A DNA stretch of 64,000 nt from an uncultured Bacteroidales bacterium (GCA_934725015.1 CAKVAS010000004.1:62001-126000), one strand, 5' to 3'. Positions 1 to 8,818 are shown, counted from the stretch's first letter. Numbers and translations: made by a program. The notes: generated from the letters alone by a model not told the origin.

Positions 1-1
1 A

Positions 2-1309
2 GAATGTCGGCATCTTGATTCCCTGGCTCTCGGCGATGGACTTCACCATGAAGTTCGGACCGTTGCCGATGTAGGTGAGGGAACCGAAAAAGACAGCTCC
101 GATGGAGATTGCCTTCAACAGCAGTTCCGGGATTCCTGCGACAAAAGGCACTCCGTTGAACACTCCGTCCACGACGCCGGCCTGTGCTGCGGCTACGGAT
201 TCCGGAAGACCGCTAGCGAGGCTGTGGAAGGCGACGGCGGTAGGGGTGTTGTCGAGGAATGAGCTGAGGGCTCCGGTGGAGAAGTAGAACTCCCAGACCT
301 GGTCGACGCCGAGCCGGGCAGCGTTCTCCTGCATATAGATGAGCGCCGGGGTCATGGTGACGAAGATTCCGAGGAAGAGCGCCGCCACTTCGAGAATCGG
401 GCTCCAGGAGAATTTGTTGAGACCGTAGCGGATGTCGTGCGGGGTCGTGTAGATTGATACGCCCATGAGCGCGAGAAGCACGAACTCGCGGAGGAACTTA
501 ATCCAGAACTTCGCGTCGTCGGCTCCCATCTGCGGGATGAAGCTCGGGTTGATGAAGGCGACTGCGAGTATGACGCCGCCGAGGTACCAGAAGTTCCTCT
601 TGCCCTGAAAGCGTACCGGCTGCCTGTTTTCAGGAAGTTCGAACGCCGACGGGTCTTCTTTCTTTGAGAAATAGAACCTGTCGCTCAGGTAGTATATGAG
701 GAGCAGAAGGCCTCCCGTGAAAAGCCACTCCGGAAGCATCTTGAGGAACCATGTGAACGACGCGCCCCTGAGGTAGAGCATGAAGAGAGGCGGGTCTCCG
801 AGAGGGGAGAGCAGGCCTCCGCAGTTCGCCACGAGGGCGATGAAGAACAGCACCGTGTGCACCTTGTATCTGCGCTTCTCGTTCACGTCAAGCAGCGGTC
901 GAATCAGCAGCATGGCCGCGCCTGTCGTTCCCATGAAGGAGGACAGCACGAACCCCGTTCCGAGCAGAGCGGTGTTGATGCCTGCGGTCGGTCTGATGTC
1001 TCCTGTGAGATGAATGCCTCCGGTCACGACATAAAGCGTGAGCAGCAGAATCACGAACGGCCCGTAATCGAACAGAATCTGGTGTTCGAGCTCCCCCGCA
1101 AGGCCATGCCTTACAAGGAAAGCCGCCACCGGAGCTCCGAGTATGATTGAAACGAAAAGTTTGTGGGAGTTCTTGTCCCACCATTGTCCGGCGAACAGCG
1201 GCCCGACGGCAATCATAATCAGCATCAGGGCGAAAGGAATCATCGCCCATGCCGGCATTGCCCATTCGGCAGCTGTCGCAACTGTCTCTACGGCTGTAAG
1301 TTGTATCAT
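2..1309 (-). CDS. nhaD: NhaD-type Na+/H+ antiporter, C-terminus outside window
   Basis: Inner-membrane sodium/proton exchanger of the ion-transporter superfamily. It starts at ATG 1309 (MIQLTAVETVATAAEW) and is still open at the window edge, giving 436 residues; the C-terminus is missing. Signatures read from the reverse strand are NCGGLLSPLGDPPLF near residue 162, DNTPTA near residue 353 and NGPNFMVKSIAE near residue 416, separated by long hydrophobic stretches. These match the NhaD/CitMHS-type antiporters common in Bacteroidetes. It is divergent from the TPM-domain gene at 1470. Ion specificity is inferred from the family; another CitMHS-fold anion transporter is possible but the DPP and DNTPTA signatures favour NhaD. 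Confidence 0.85.
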   Translation of the reverse strand, partial: MIQLTAVETVATAAEWAMPAWAMIPFALMLIMIAVGPLFAGQWWDKNSHKLFVSIILGAPVAAFLVRHGLAGELEHQILFDYGPFVILLLTLYVVTGGIHLTGDIRPTAGINTALLGTGFVLSSFMGTTGAAMLLIRPLLDVNEKRRYKVHTVLFFIALVANCGGLLSPLGDPPLFMLYLRGASFTWFLKMLPEWLFTGGLLLLIYYLSDRFYFSKKEDPSAFELPENRQPVRFQGKRNFWYLGGVILAVAFINPSFIPQMGADDAKFWIKFLREFVLLALMGVSIYTTPHDIRYGLNKFSWSPILEVAALFLGIFVTMTPALIYMQENAARLGVDQVWEFYFSTGALSSFLDNTPTAVAFHSLASGLPESVAAAQAGVVDGVFNGVPFVAGIPELLLKAISIGAVFFGSLTYIGNGPNFMVKSIAESQGIKMPTF

Positions 1310-1469
1310 AACCACCAATAATTAGTGTGGCAAATATACCGCTTTTTTGAATTGGGACAAATGATTTTCTTAACTTTGCGATGATTTGTAAGAAACATGG
1401 GCAACTCTGTCATTCCGGCCATTTGTCATCGGGAGCGGAATCGACGGGTTTGCCGGAAAACAATATGCA

Positions 1470-2447
1470 ATGAAAAAGTTAATAATCGTCATTCTTTCAG
1501 TCCTCCTTCCGCTGGCGGCTCCGGCGCAGGAATCGTCCGAACCGGCAAGATACACCGTCGAGACAGTCCCGCAGACGGAAATTCTCTCATGGAGCTATGT
1601 AACAGACCTTTCTGGGGTCGTCTCCCCGTCCCAGAAGGACAGTCTGAACGCCCTCTGTCATTTCGCGAAGGACTCTCTCCAATCCGAAATTGCGGTCGTC
1701 GTGCTCCCTGCGGTTGACAACGGAAAATACGGCTCGCTTCACGAGTTTGGGGTTGAGCTGTTCAACAAGTGGGGAATCGGCGGAAAGGACAGCGAGAAGG
1801 GGCTTCTGATAGTGCTGGCGACGGCTCCGGGGGAGAGGGAGGTCGTGTTCAACACCGGATATGGTCTTGAGGGCGCGCTGCCGGATGCCTACTGCAAGCG
1901 CATACAGGCTGATGTGATGATTCCTTATATGAAAAGAGGCGAGTATGGTTCCGGGCTCATCGCCGGCGTTTCGGCCGTGAACGGGATTCTCAAGGGGGAT
2001 GTCGATCCGGACGGGTTTGAGGATGCGGGTGATGATGACTATGCCATGCTTTGGGAGCTTCTGATTGTGGGGCTGTCCATCTTTCTTGCCCTTGTCGTCG
2101 TGGCGCTCAAGTCTCCGGAGCGACGTCGCAAGAAAATGGGGAAATCGATTACCTGCCGGGGATGCGGGGTCACTGGGGATATGAAATATGTCCGTTCCGA
2201 AGTCATCGAGTCTGCTTCATCGGTAAAGACCGGGAGACTGAGGAACATATATGTCTGCAACCGCTGCGGTGAGGAAAACTATATTGACGAAATCATTCCT
2301 CGTCGGCATTCCGGCGGCAATTCCGGTTTGGGTGGTGGCCGTCCTGGAGGTTTCGGAGGCTTTGGTGGCGGTTCATTCGGCGGCGGTTCGTTCGGTTCTT
2401 TCGGCGGCGGAATGACGGGCGGCGGAGGTTCTTCGACTAGATTTTGA
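1470..2447 (+). CDS. TPM-domain (YgcG-like) membrane protein
   Basis: 325 residues. N-terminal signal peptide (MKKLIIVILSVLLPLAAPAQ), then a TPM domain at about residues 40-165, including FNKWGIGGKDSEKGLLIV and FNTGYGLEGALPDAY. A single transmembrane helix follows at about 190-215, then two CxxC pairs (CRGC and CNRC) that look like a zinc ribbon, and a Gly/Ser/Phe-rich tail ending SSTRF. TPM proteins are periplasmic; some have phosphatase activity in photosystem repair, but the bacterial YgcG-type role is not settled. The order signal-TPM-TM-Gly tail is the normal YgcG layout; the zinc ribbon after the TM is an addition. No operon partner is evident. Confidence 0.8.
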   Translation: MKKLIIVILSVLLPLAAPAQESSEPARYTVETVPQTEILSWSYVTDLSGVVSPSQKDSLNALCHFAKDSLQSEIAVVVLPAVDNGKYGSLHEFGVELFNKWGIGGKDSEKGLLIVLATAPGEREVVFNTGYGLEGALPDAYCKRIQADVMIPYMKRGEYGSGLIAGVSAVNGILKGDVDPDGFEDAGDDDYAMLWELLIVGLSIFLALVVVALKSPERRRKKMGKSITCRGCGVTGDMKYVRSEVIESASSVKTGRLRNIYVCNRCGEENYIDEIIPRRHSGGNSGLGGGRPGGFGGFGGGSFGGGSFGSFGGGMTGGGGSSTRF

Positions 2448-2566
2448 CCCCTCCCGTCCCCTCGAAGGGGAAGTGGTGCTCCGTGCGCACTATCGCACGA
2501 GGCCTCGCTTCGCTGTTCTCCGCACGGCGCTGATGCGCCTTGTTTTGACTCAATAGATTTTTACAG

Positions 2567-3205
2567 TTGGAAATAATAAGGATAAATACGGAAAGCCCGC
2601 TGTATGCGGAGACGGAGAGAATTTGGCTCGGAAGTTTCCCCGAGAATGAGCGGCGTGACGTCGGGCTGCACAGGGCGGCAGTTGACGGGGACGGGCGTTT
2701 CTTCTATAATGCTGTGATTGAGGATGGTTCCGCCTGCGACTGTTGTGACGCGGACGATGCGGCGACAGTCTCAAAAGCTCAGAATCCGGGTGGGGAAAAG
2801 ACAAACTGTGTCTCTTCGGCAATCGTTGGCAGATGCCGTGTGATAGGCATGATAAGCTGGTGGACGCTGGACGGGATGGCCTACGGGGAACATTTCGCGA
2901 TGAGCCACTCTGTCCGCGGACAAGGCCTCGGCGAAAAGGTCTTCAAGGAAGTGACAGGAAAGTTTCTTGCACAGGGTCTGCCGTTCGTCTTCGAGGTTGA
3001 GGCTCCTTCGCCCGACAATCCCGTCGCGGCCAGAAGAATCCGCTTCTACGAGCGTTGCGGGATGCACCTGCTTGACTATCCCTACTTCCAGCCGCCGTAT
3101 CGCAAGGACGACGCTCCTGTCCCCATGCGCCTCATGTCCTCCGACCCGTCAATAGCCCCCTCTCTCGCCGCCGCCCTCATCCGCACCGTCTATCCGGACA
3201 TGTAG
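2567..3205 (+). CDS. GNAT-family N-acetyltransferase
   Basis: 212 residues, probable acetyl-CoA-dependent acetyltransferase. The acetyl-CoA loop is VRGQGLGEKVFKEV at about residues 116-129, preceded by the beta strands AIVGRCRVIGMISW and AYGEHFAMSH. FYERCGMHLLDYPYFQPPY near residue 165 is the usual C-terminal part. The only plausible start in frame is TTG at 2567. Residues about 50-80 are a Cys/Asp/Gly-rich stretch with no counterpart in the fold, probably a disordered loop. Substrate unknown; it stands alone between the TPM gene and rubrerythrin, which is convergent. Confidence 0.75.
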   Translation: MEIIRINTESPLYAETERIWLGSFPENERRDVGLHRAAVDGDGRFFYNAVIEDGSACDCCDADDAATVSKAQNPGGEKTNCVSSAIVGRCRVIGMISWWTLDGMAYGEHFAMSHSVRGQGLGEKVFKEVTGKFLAQGLPFVFEVEAPSPDNPVAARRIRFYERCGMHLLDYPYFQPPYRKDDAPVPMRLMSSDPSIAPSLAAALIRTVYPDM

Positions 3206-3242
3206 TGTCCGCCCGGAACATTCCTTCCAAGGTTCTTCCGAA

Positions 3243-3286
3243 TCTCATAAGTTTTGGATTTCTATTCTCACAAGTTTTGGATTTTT
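3243..3286. repeat. two tandem 23-bp units between GNAT and rubrerythrin genes
   Basis: CTCATAAGTTTTGGATTT and CTCACAAGTTTTGGATTT start 23 bp apart in the 206-bp gap between two convergent genes. They resemble the iteron arrays found upstream of ATPase genes elsewhere in the window, but no ATPase gene follows here, so this may be an orphan array. Confidence 0.5.
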
Positions 3287-3411
3287 TATAAAAGTTCCGG
3301 TGAAAGAAAACGAGATGACAATCATTTTTGCATCATCGAAGACAGAAAGGGAGGGCGTGTCAAATCCGCTCTCCCAGTCTATAAGGTTCTTCCCGGTTTC
3401 AATTGTGCCGA

Positions 3412-3951
3412 TCAGTAGTTTTCTTTGTGAATCTCGAAATATGCCTTTGGGTGGGCGCAGACCGGGCAGATTTCCGGAGCCTTCGTGCCGACGACGATGT
3501 GTCCGCAGTTGCGGCATTCCCAGGCCTTGACCTCGGATTTCTCGAAGACGGCCGCTGTCTCTACATTCCTGAGCAGTGCGCGGTAGCGTTCCTCGTGGCG
3601 CTTCTCGATGGCCGCCGCGGCGCGGAATCTCGCGGCAAGCTCCTGGAAGCCTTCTTCTTCAGCGGTCTTTGCAAAACCTTCGTACATGTCTGTCCACTCA
3701 TAATTCTCGCCGTCGGCAGCCGCAGCGAGGTTCTGCGCCGTGTCACCGATGCCGTTAAGTTCCTTGAACCAGAGCTTCGCGTGCTCCTTCTCGTTCTCGG
3801 CCGTCTCAAGGAACAGGGCGGCTATCTGCTCGAAGCCCTCCTTCTTCGCCTTTGACGCGAAATAGGTGTATTTGTTGCGTGCCTGCGACTCTCCTGCGAA
3901 AGCCGCCTCCAGATTTTTCTCGGTCTGTGTTCCGGAATACTTTGTTGCCAT
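3412..3951 (-). CDS. rbr: rubrerythrin
   Basis: 179-residue cytoplasmic peroxide-scavenging protein (NADH-dependent H2O2 reduction through a rubredoxin partner). The four-helix diiron domain carries the expected ligands: Glu in [14 protein letters not shown], the ENEKEH pair, Glu in EEEGFQELA and the [10 protein letters not shown] pair. A C-terminal rubredoxin-like knuckle has CRNC at 146-149 and CPVC at 162-165. Length and domain order are those of classical rubrerythrin. It is monocistronic and convergent with the GNAT gene. Typical of anaerobes facing transient oxygen. Confidence 0.95.
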   Translation of the reverse strand: MATKYSGTQTEKNLEAAFAGESQARNKYTYFASKAKKEGFEQIAALFLETAENEKEHAKLWFKELNGIGDTAQNLAAAADGENYEWTDMYEGFAKTAEEEGFQELAARFRAAAAIEKRHEERYRALLRNVETAAVFEKSEVKAWECRNCGHIVVGTKAPEICPVCAHPKAYFEIHKENY

Positions 3952-4015
3952 AATTATAAGATATTAAAAGTTGATTGTTTCATTCAAATCTCGACTTCGC
4001 CTTGGGGCGTAGTTC

Positions 4016-5476
4016 TTATTTCAGAATCTCCCAATGTCCGCCTTTCTTTCCTACTCGGAGCAGGATGCCTTCATCCCTGAGCTGTTCAAGATTATATCTG
4101 ACTCCCGCTACCGATAAACGGCACGTCACCGCCAATTCTTTCAGCGTAATATCTGGTTTATTGCGTATTGTACTCATTATTAGATTTTTAACCTTGGTTT
4201 TTGTGCTAGTTTTTGTGCTAGTTTTTGTGCTAGTTTTTGTGCTAGTTTTATCGGTAGTTTTCACGCCGCCATCCCCCGTATTCCCGGGCAGATGCCGATA
4301 GTATGTCACGGTTGAATACGTGATTTCGCTGTTGAACGCGACATCCTTTCCCGTAAGTTCCGTCCACTTCCGGATTTTGTCGATTCCATAACCCGCATTC
4401 TCACCCAGTTTCGCAGCCCTGAACAACTTGATGATTGAGGGATTACGAGGCTGCGATATTGCCTCGGACACCAGTCTGTCGAGCGGAATGTGGAAACCTC
4501 CGGGATTTTGGAGTTCAATCCTGTCCGTATAGACCCGGATTGTCGGATGCATCGGACTGAAATAGTCGGAATGGGCAAGAAAGTTCACCAGTCCTTCCTT
4601 CAGCGCATACAGTTGCGAGTCATCTTCGGGTGAAACCCCTTCGGGAGTGGTTGTGAACGGATTGTCCGTATATAGCCTGAACCTCTGGATGATTACCTTA
4701 TAGTACTCCCAAAGGTTTTCCTGCTCCTGCATCCTGAATGTATATCTCTGTGCGGCATCATTATACGATGTCCCCGGAATCTCGATGTAATCAACCCAGA
4801 AATTAGGAATGAACCGATGGATGCTGTCAAGTTTTCCGAGCATCAGCAAGCCTCCCAGACACAGTTCCGAACTTCCCCGTGCAAAGAGGCCGGTTTTTCT
4901 GCAGAATGTTTCATTTTCAGCGTCGGCATAGGGGTAACTTTCATTGAATAGCTTTATATGTCGTCTGAATGTGTCGAATGATCCCGGGTCGATGTCATCA
5001 AACGATGTTCCGGCAGCAGGTTCATCGGATTTTATCCCGAAGGCTTGGTCTCTCAGCATCGCGTTGATTTCCATCTCAGTGGCACGCCTGTCTCCGGAGC
5101 CTGAACGGATGAATGTATTTGTTATGCTGTTGAACCACACCGGTTTGAACGGAGACGACGGAATATAAAATGCCAGCACGGTCTTTCCGTCAATTGAATA
5201 CTTCTTCGAAACCGGGAGAATCGGATGGTTCATCTTGCTTCCTGAACGCAATGTGTTCAGAAAGTCAGACTCAATCTTTTCCCCGTTTTCGACGCCTTCA
5301 ACCTCGAACTTCTTCCCGTTCTGCGCCACGCCGAACACAATCCACCCTCCGGAACAGTTGGCAAAGGCGCTGACGCTTTCCCAAATGTTCTTCGGCAGTT
5401 CATTCCGCGCACTCTTCACCTCGAAATCTTCCCATTCGATGTCGTTAAGTCTCTCTATCAATTCCTCTTTCGTCAT
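4016..5476 (-). CDS. AlbA_2/Schlafen-type ATP-binding transcriptional regulator
   Basis: 486 residues. The N-terminus (residues about 10-130; EDFEVKSARNELPKNIWESV, SGGWIVFGV) is an AlbA_2 putative DNA-binding domain. A GHKL-type HATPase_c_4 region follows, with EGLVNFLAHSDYF and an ENAGYGIDKIRKW segment, then a KTST repeat linker and a C-terminal winged helix (ITLKELAVTCRLSVAGVRYN). The family is widespread as putative regulators or defence-linked proteins; the function here is unknown. A TTG at 5503 would add nine residues, but it forms the end of the -7 box at 5501-5508, so ATG 5476 is preferred. Confidence 0.75.
   Translation of the reverse strand: MTKEELIERLNDIEWEDFEVKSARNELPKNIWESVSAFANCSGGWIVFGVAQNGKKFEVEGVENGEKIESDFLNTLRSGSKMNHPILPVSKKYSIDGKTVLAFYIPSSPFKPVWFNSITNTFIRSGSGDRRATEMEINAMLRDQAFGIKSDEPAAGTSFDDIDPGSFDTFRRHIKLFNESYPYADAENETFCRKTGLFARGSSELCLGGLLMLGKLDSIHRFIPNFWVDYIEIPGTSYNDAAQRYTFRMQEQENLWEYYKVIIQRFRLYTDNPFTTTPEGVSPEDDSQLYALKEGLVNFLAHSDYFSPMHPTIRVYTDRIELQNPGGFHIPLDRLVSEAISQPRNPSIIKLFRAAKLGENAGYGIDKIRKWTELTGKDVAFNSEITYSTVTYYRHLPGNTGDGGVKTTDKTSTKTSTKTSTKTSTKTKVKNLIMSTIRNKPDITLKELAVTCRLSVAGVRYNLEQLRDEGILLRVGKKGGHWEILK
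4198..4245. repeat. four perfect 12-bp tandem repeats inside the AlbA_2 gene
   Basis: TTTTTGTGCTAG is repeated four times without change, followed by one degenerate unit. On the coding strand each unit encodes Thr-Ser-Thr-Lys and the repeat keeps the frame, so copy number changes only alter the length of the linker between the ATPase part and the C-terminal winged helix. Confidence 0.9.
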
Positions 5477-5500
5477 GTCCGACACTCCATTTGTTCTCTG

Positions 5501-5508
5501 CAAAAATA
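5501..5508 (-). promoter_or_regulatory. -7 box of the AlbA_2 gene
   Basis: The minus strand reads TATTTTTG, a full match to the Bacteroidetes -7 consensus TAnnTTTG. It lies 24 nt upstream of ATG 5476, which implies a leader of about 20 nt and argues against the TTG start at 5503. Confidence 0.6.
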
Positions 5509-5645
5509 GTCATAATAATCAGATTTCAGCGTGAAAACGGCCGGATTGTGTGATTGTTTTGCAGGATGTTTCCTATGTGACGGATTTTGAGTAAATTGAC
5601 AGCGAAATAATTCCCCGACGGTGCGGTTCGTAATGAAATATTTTC

Positions 5646-5820
5646 TACCTTTGCAACGCTCAAGGTTCGAGTGACCGGGAGCATACATATTTGGTGAAAG
5701 TGTTTTCGCATTGTCCTTAAGAGAGAAATCTGACAGTTTCAAAGGAAATAAGGATAGACTACAGCACCGTTTCTGTATCCGCTTGTGTGTGCTCAAAACT
5801 GTCGATACAGGTGTGATTTA
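5646..5820 (+). ncRNA. candidate structured RNA, copy A
   Basis: Homologous by eye (about three quarters identical over 130 nt) to the element at 16379-16545. A -7 box TACCTTTG lies at 5646-5653. Two helices can be drawn: 5712-5719 with 5749-5756 (8 bp, one G-U) and 5773-5779 with 5804-5810 (7 bp, 24-nt loop). A short hairpin (CGCTC/GAGTG) lies near the 5' end. Reading frames are not kept between the copies. There is no gene directly downstream of this copy. Function unknown; could be a small RNA, an orphaned leader or a dispersed repeat. Confidence 0.45.
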
Positions 5821-6188
5821 TGAATGACGAGGATGTCAGTAAAAAAGACTTTGTCAAAATGTGTAAAGAAAAAACACACACGACAGTTCGTGTTAATCGC
5901 GGTCTATGTCAAAGATATTATGCAAAATTAGTCACGATTATTTCGTTCTTAAAGTCGGAGAAATCAGTCTGGTTGTGCCGGAAATGAGTCTGCCTTGAAG
6001 AATTTCTAACGAAAATAAATCTACAATATATTGTTCTGTGAACTCATAATACAAAATATTGTCATTAACAGTTCTCAAATATATGTATGAAATACGGGTT
6101 TTCCAAGCATTCAGCATTTCCGCAATCGGCTGTGCTGAATGTTCTCGATGCAGATTCCGAAAAGATTCTCAAATGTGCGGACAAGAAC
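5821..6188. other. AT-rich intergenic stretch without recognised gene
   Basis: The remainder of the 712-bp gap between the AlbA_2 gene and the ATPase gene at 6189. No open frame with recognisable content was found on either strand. A weak inverted repeat (CAATATATTG ... CAAAATATTG) lies around 6026-6062. Confidence 0.5.
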
Positions 6189-7523
6189 CTACAGCAGAGG
6201 CGTCATATAGGCCGGAAGAAGAGTCGTCCCGTTGTCCTTTGCGAGGTCTTTTGTGTAGATTAGGTAGCGGCTGCCGACTCTGGCGGAGTATTTGTCGCAG
6301 AAGGCGTCCAGCGAGGCGTGGGTCTTGTAGCCGGAAGATTTCACCTCGACGGGGCAAAGCTTTGCGCCTCTTGACAGCAGAAAATCAATCTCGAAATAGT
6401 GCTTCTCGTCTTTTTTCCATGTGTGGTAGAAGAGCCTGTTCCCTGATGCCACGAGCATCTGTGAAATGAGATTTTCATACACATATCCGAGATTTACGGA
6501 AAGTTTGTCGCTCAGCAGTTTATCGTATATGATGTTCTCCGTGAAGTCCTTGTCCCAGAACGCCAGCGTGACGAACAGACCCGTGTCCGCGAGGAATATC
6601 TTGAATTTATCATAACTGGCACTGACGGGAAGCCCTATGTTGGGGTCGTCGGCATGATGTGCGATGTTGACGGTCTTGCTGTCTTCCAGATTCATCAGCA
6701 GTTCACTCATCTTGTCGTCCGCGACATTCCCTATTACAGACGATGGCACATAGCGCGATGCGTTGCGGGACAGTGCCGCAGGAATGGACATGAAGAGGCT
6801 TGAAACCTTGCCTGTTTTGTCTATCTTGGCAAAATCTTCCCTGTACAGGAGTATGATTTTTCTTTTTACCTCATCCACCGTCCGGAGATTATTCGTGTCA
6901 AGGTAGGCATTGACGGCCTGAGGCATTCCGCCCACAAGCAGGTACAGACGAAGATTCCGCATCGCATCCCGGTGAGCTGCTCCGAGAGGTATCTTTTTCT
7001 CCCAGAATGTCTTGAGCAGAGGTACGGTTACCGTGTCTCCCAAGGCCCATCGGAATTCCTCATAATCCATCGGATTCATCTGTATCCTGTCTTCTTCGCT
7101 TGGAATCGTTATGTTTTCGATATTCTTGCGTATGCTTATCAGTGACCCGGTTTCAATGTAGTCGTATCGACCGTCCTTCACAAGGTATTTGATTGCCTGC
7201 CTTGCTTTCGGGCATTGCTGCACCTCGTCGAAGACAATCACGGAGTTCCTTTCAAAAAGTTGTGTGGAATACGCCTGCTGAAGTCGCAGAAATATGAATT
7301 CCAGGTTCATCAGGTCATCGAAAAGTGACTTGACTTCCGCGCTGGCCGTGTTGAAGTCGATGAGTATGTATGATTTGTATTCGTTCCTGGCAAATTCCTC
7401 GACAATCGTTGATTTCCCAATTCGTCTCGCTCCCTCAACCAGCAGTGCCGTCCTGCCGTTATTCTTCCTTTTCCAATCAAGGATGTTGTCGTATATTTTC
7501 CGTTTGAATACCCGTTGTCCCAT
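6189..7523 (-). CDS. AAA_14/DUF4143 ATPase with PD-(D/E)XK-like C-terminus
   Basis: 444 residues. AAA+ domain with Walker A GARRIGKST (about 31-39) and Walker B SVIVFDEVQ (about 94-102), a sensor region ETGSLISI, a helical middle part with LRLYLLVGGMPQAV, and a C-terminal DUF4143 region. That region contains EIDFLLSRGAKLCPVEVKSS, the E-x-D ... E-x-K pattern of PD-(D/E)XK nuclease folds. Close paralogue of the gene at 33852-35204. Proteins of this type are numerous in Bacteroidales genomes; their role is not established. Start ATG 7523 lies 19 nt after a -7 box. The gene is AT-richer than core neighbours. Confidence 0.85.
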   Translation of the reverse strand: MGQRVFKRKIYDNILDWKRKNNGRTALLVEGARRIGKSTIVEEFARNEYKSYILIDFNTASAEVKSLFDDLMNLEFIFLRLQQAYSTQLFERNSVIVFDEVQQCPKARQAIKYLVKDGRYDYIETGSLISIRKNIENITIPSEEDRIQMNPMDYEEFRWALGDTVTVPLLKTFWEKKIPLGAAHRDAMRNLRLYLLVGGMPQAVNAYLDTNNLRTVDEVKRKIILLYREDFAKIDKTGKVSSLFMSIPAALSRNASRYVPSSVIGNVADDKMSELLMNLEDSKTVNIAHHADDPNIGLPVSASYDKFKIFLADTGLFVTLAFWDKDFTENIIYDKLLSDKLSVNLGYVYENLISQMLVASGNRLFYHTWKKDEKHYFEIDFLLSRGAKLCPVEVKSSGYKTHASLDAFCDKYSARVGSRYLIYTKDLAKDNGTTLLPAYMTPLL

Positions 7524-7542
7524 GGTGATTGTTATTTAGAGG

Positions 7543-7550
7543 CAAAAATA
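7543..7550 (-). promoter_or_regulatory. -7 box of ATPase gene 6189-7523
   Basis: The minus strand reads TATTTTTG (TAnnTTTG), 19 nt upstream of ATG 7523. The iterons at 7599-7674 begin about 48 bp further upstream, i.e. just beyond the expected -33 region. Confidence 0.6.
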
Positions 7551-7598
7551 ATCGATAAATTCCGAATAATCAATATGTAACGTTCTTTATTCCGAAAT

Positions 7599-7674
7599 CC
7601 CCCGCGATTTTATTTCGCGTTTTACCCATTTCCCCCGCGATTTTTCTTGCGGCATTCCGCACTTCCCCCGCAAT
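7599..7674. repeat. three iterons with 33-bp period upstream of ATPase gene
   Basis: CCCCCGCGATTTT, CCCCCGCGATTTT and CCCCCGCAATCTT begin at 7599, 7632 and 7665, exactly 33 bp apart; the sequence between them is different. The array lies directly upstream of the promoter of the ATPase gene at 6189-7523. The arrangement suggests a protein-binding array (operator); this is inference. Confidence 0.75.
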
Positions 7675-7738
7675 CTTGCACGGATTTTGTGTGCCCTGCG
7701 GGCGTTTGCCCAGCCGGATGAGGCGGGCGAATTGTGTA

Positions 7739-7915
7739 AGAAGCTGTTTTAATTTTTTGTTCAGTTATTTTGAGATGTATTTTTGAGTCAGATTTTTCTG
7801 TTTTGAGAGGAGTTTAGCGGTGCTAAATGACGAGCAAAATGGGAAAATATGACCAAAAAGACACCAAAAGAACGAACATATAAAAATAAATGCGAGAAAA
7901 ATTGAAACAGCTTCT
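7739..7915. mobile_element. 177-bp MITE-like element
   Basis: The ends are inverted repeats: AGAAGCTGTTTTAATTTTT on the left (7739-7757), and on the right AAAAATTGAAACAGCTTCT (7897-7915), 18 of 19 positions complementary. There is no transposase inside, so it would need one in trans. An internal small hairpin TTTAGCGGTGCTAAA is present. The target duplication cannot be defined with confidence (flanks are TA/AA). The right end lies only 22 bp before the start of the thioesterase gene. Confidence 0.75.
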
Positions 7916-7937
7916 AAATGACAGTTTGTGAAATTAT

Positions 7938-8714
7938 ATGATGGAACCAAGACTCTATAGATATACGGTCATTCCTCAGGAGATTGACTTCACGGGGAAG
8001 GCGCGCTTTTCGACGATAGTGAACGCAATTCTGAACACGGCGGGGGAGGATGCCCGGGTGAACGGGTTCGGGATTGACGTGCTGTCGGGGATGAACCTCG
8101 GGTGGGTGCTGTCGAGGCTGGCGGTGGAACTTGACCGCAGGCCGATGGAGCAGGAGGAATACACTGTGGAGACATGGGTTACGGAATATGCGTCGCTGAC
8201 TACGACCCGATGCTTCCGCTTTCTGGACTCCGAGGGGAAGTGCTTCGGACGCGCCGTGTCGAACTGGTGTCTCATCGACTTCGCGCAGAGAAGGCTTGCG
8301 CCTATGGCGAAGATTGCGGACATCGCCGGGCACACCGTCACGGACAAACCGCTGCCTTGCGCGGCTCCGGTGAAGCTGAAGCCGTTTGAAGCCGAGCCAT
8401 GTTCTTCGCACAGGGTCAAGTATATGGACATAGACTTCAACCGCCACATGAACACTCTCCGCTACATCGACCTTCTCGCCGACGAGCTCCCGATTGAACT
8501 CGTTGCCGCCGACCGTCACATCCGCGTCGATATTCATTTCGTCAAGGAGTCCGTCTATGGCGATGTCCTCAACATTTTCTGCATTCCGGAATCCATTGTT
8601 ACGGAATCAGCGGAATCGTCAAGGAATGATGAGACAGCCAAGTACCGCATGGCTATCAAAAAGGAGGACGGAACTTTGAGCATTCTGGCACACATCGGGT
8701 CCGTGGGCGAATAA
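7938..8714 (+). CDS. acyl-ACP thioesterase (FatA/FatB-like)
   Basis: 258 residues forming two hot-dog domains. It hydrolyses acyl-ACP to free fatty acid and ends chain elongation in the cytoplasm. N-terminal half: RYTVIPQEIDFTGKARFSTI and LGWVLSRLAVELDRRP. C-terminal half: MDIDFNRHMNTLRYIDLL, which holds the catalytic Asn/His motif of the family (NxHxN type). Length is normal for bacterial members. The start may be ATG 7938 or the adjacent ATG 7941. The MITE at 7739-7915 ends 22 bp upstream, so promoter elements probably lie within or across its right end. Confidence 0.85.
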   Translation: MMEPRLYRYTVIPQEIDFTGKARFSTIVNAILNTAGEDARVNGFGIDVLSGMNLGWVLSRLAVELDRRPMEQEEYTVETWVTEYASLTTTRCFRFLDSEGKCFGRAVSNWCLIDFAQRRLAPMAKIADIAGHTVTDKPLPCAAPVKLKPFEAEPCSSHRVKYMDIDFNRHMNTLRYIDLLADELPIELVAADRHIRVDIHFVKESVYGDVLNIFCIPESIVTESAESSRNDETAKYRMAIKKEDGTLSILAHIGSVGE

Positions 8715-8818
8715 AAAGCGATCTGCCGCGTTGCGCGTCTTGCCAAAATCCTCACAACCATCAGGTCGCTGCGGTATTTGGCTTCACCGTGCGCCTTGCA
8801 TCTCATCTTTTTCTTCAT
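8713..8818. repeat. imperfect long inverted repeat after the thioesterase gene
   Basis: The left side (AAAAAGCGATCTGCC ... TTGCCAAA) and right side (TTTGGCTTCA ... GATGCATCTCATCTTTTTC-like, flanked by A and T runs) pair imperfectly over about 35 positions. It could be a bidirectional terminator or a dispersed palindromic element. Confidence 0.35.

Noticed and set aside
5473..5796. Minus-strand frame sharing SLKD-AKTLSP with one at 16316-16717
   Set aside because: The similarity follows from the repeated DNA element; frames differ outside the core and both lie opposite a promoter-led RNA element.
7599..7674. CRISPR-like array upstream of ATPase
   Set aside because: Only three 10-13-bp units with 20-bp gaps and no cas genes; better explained as iterons.
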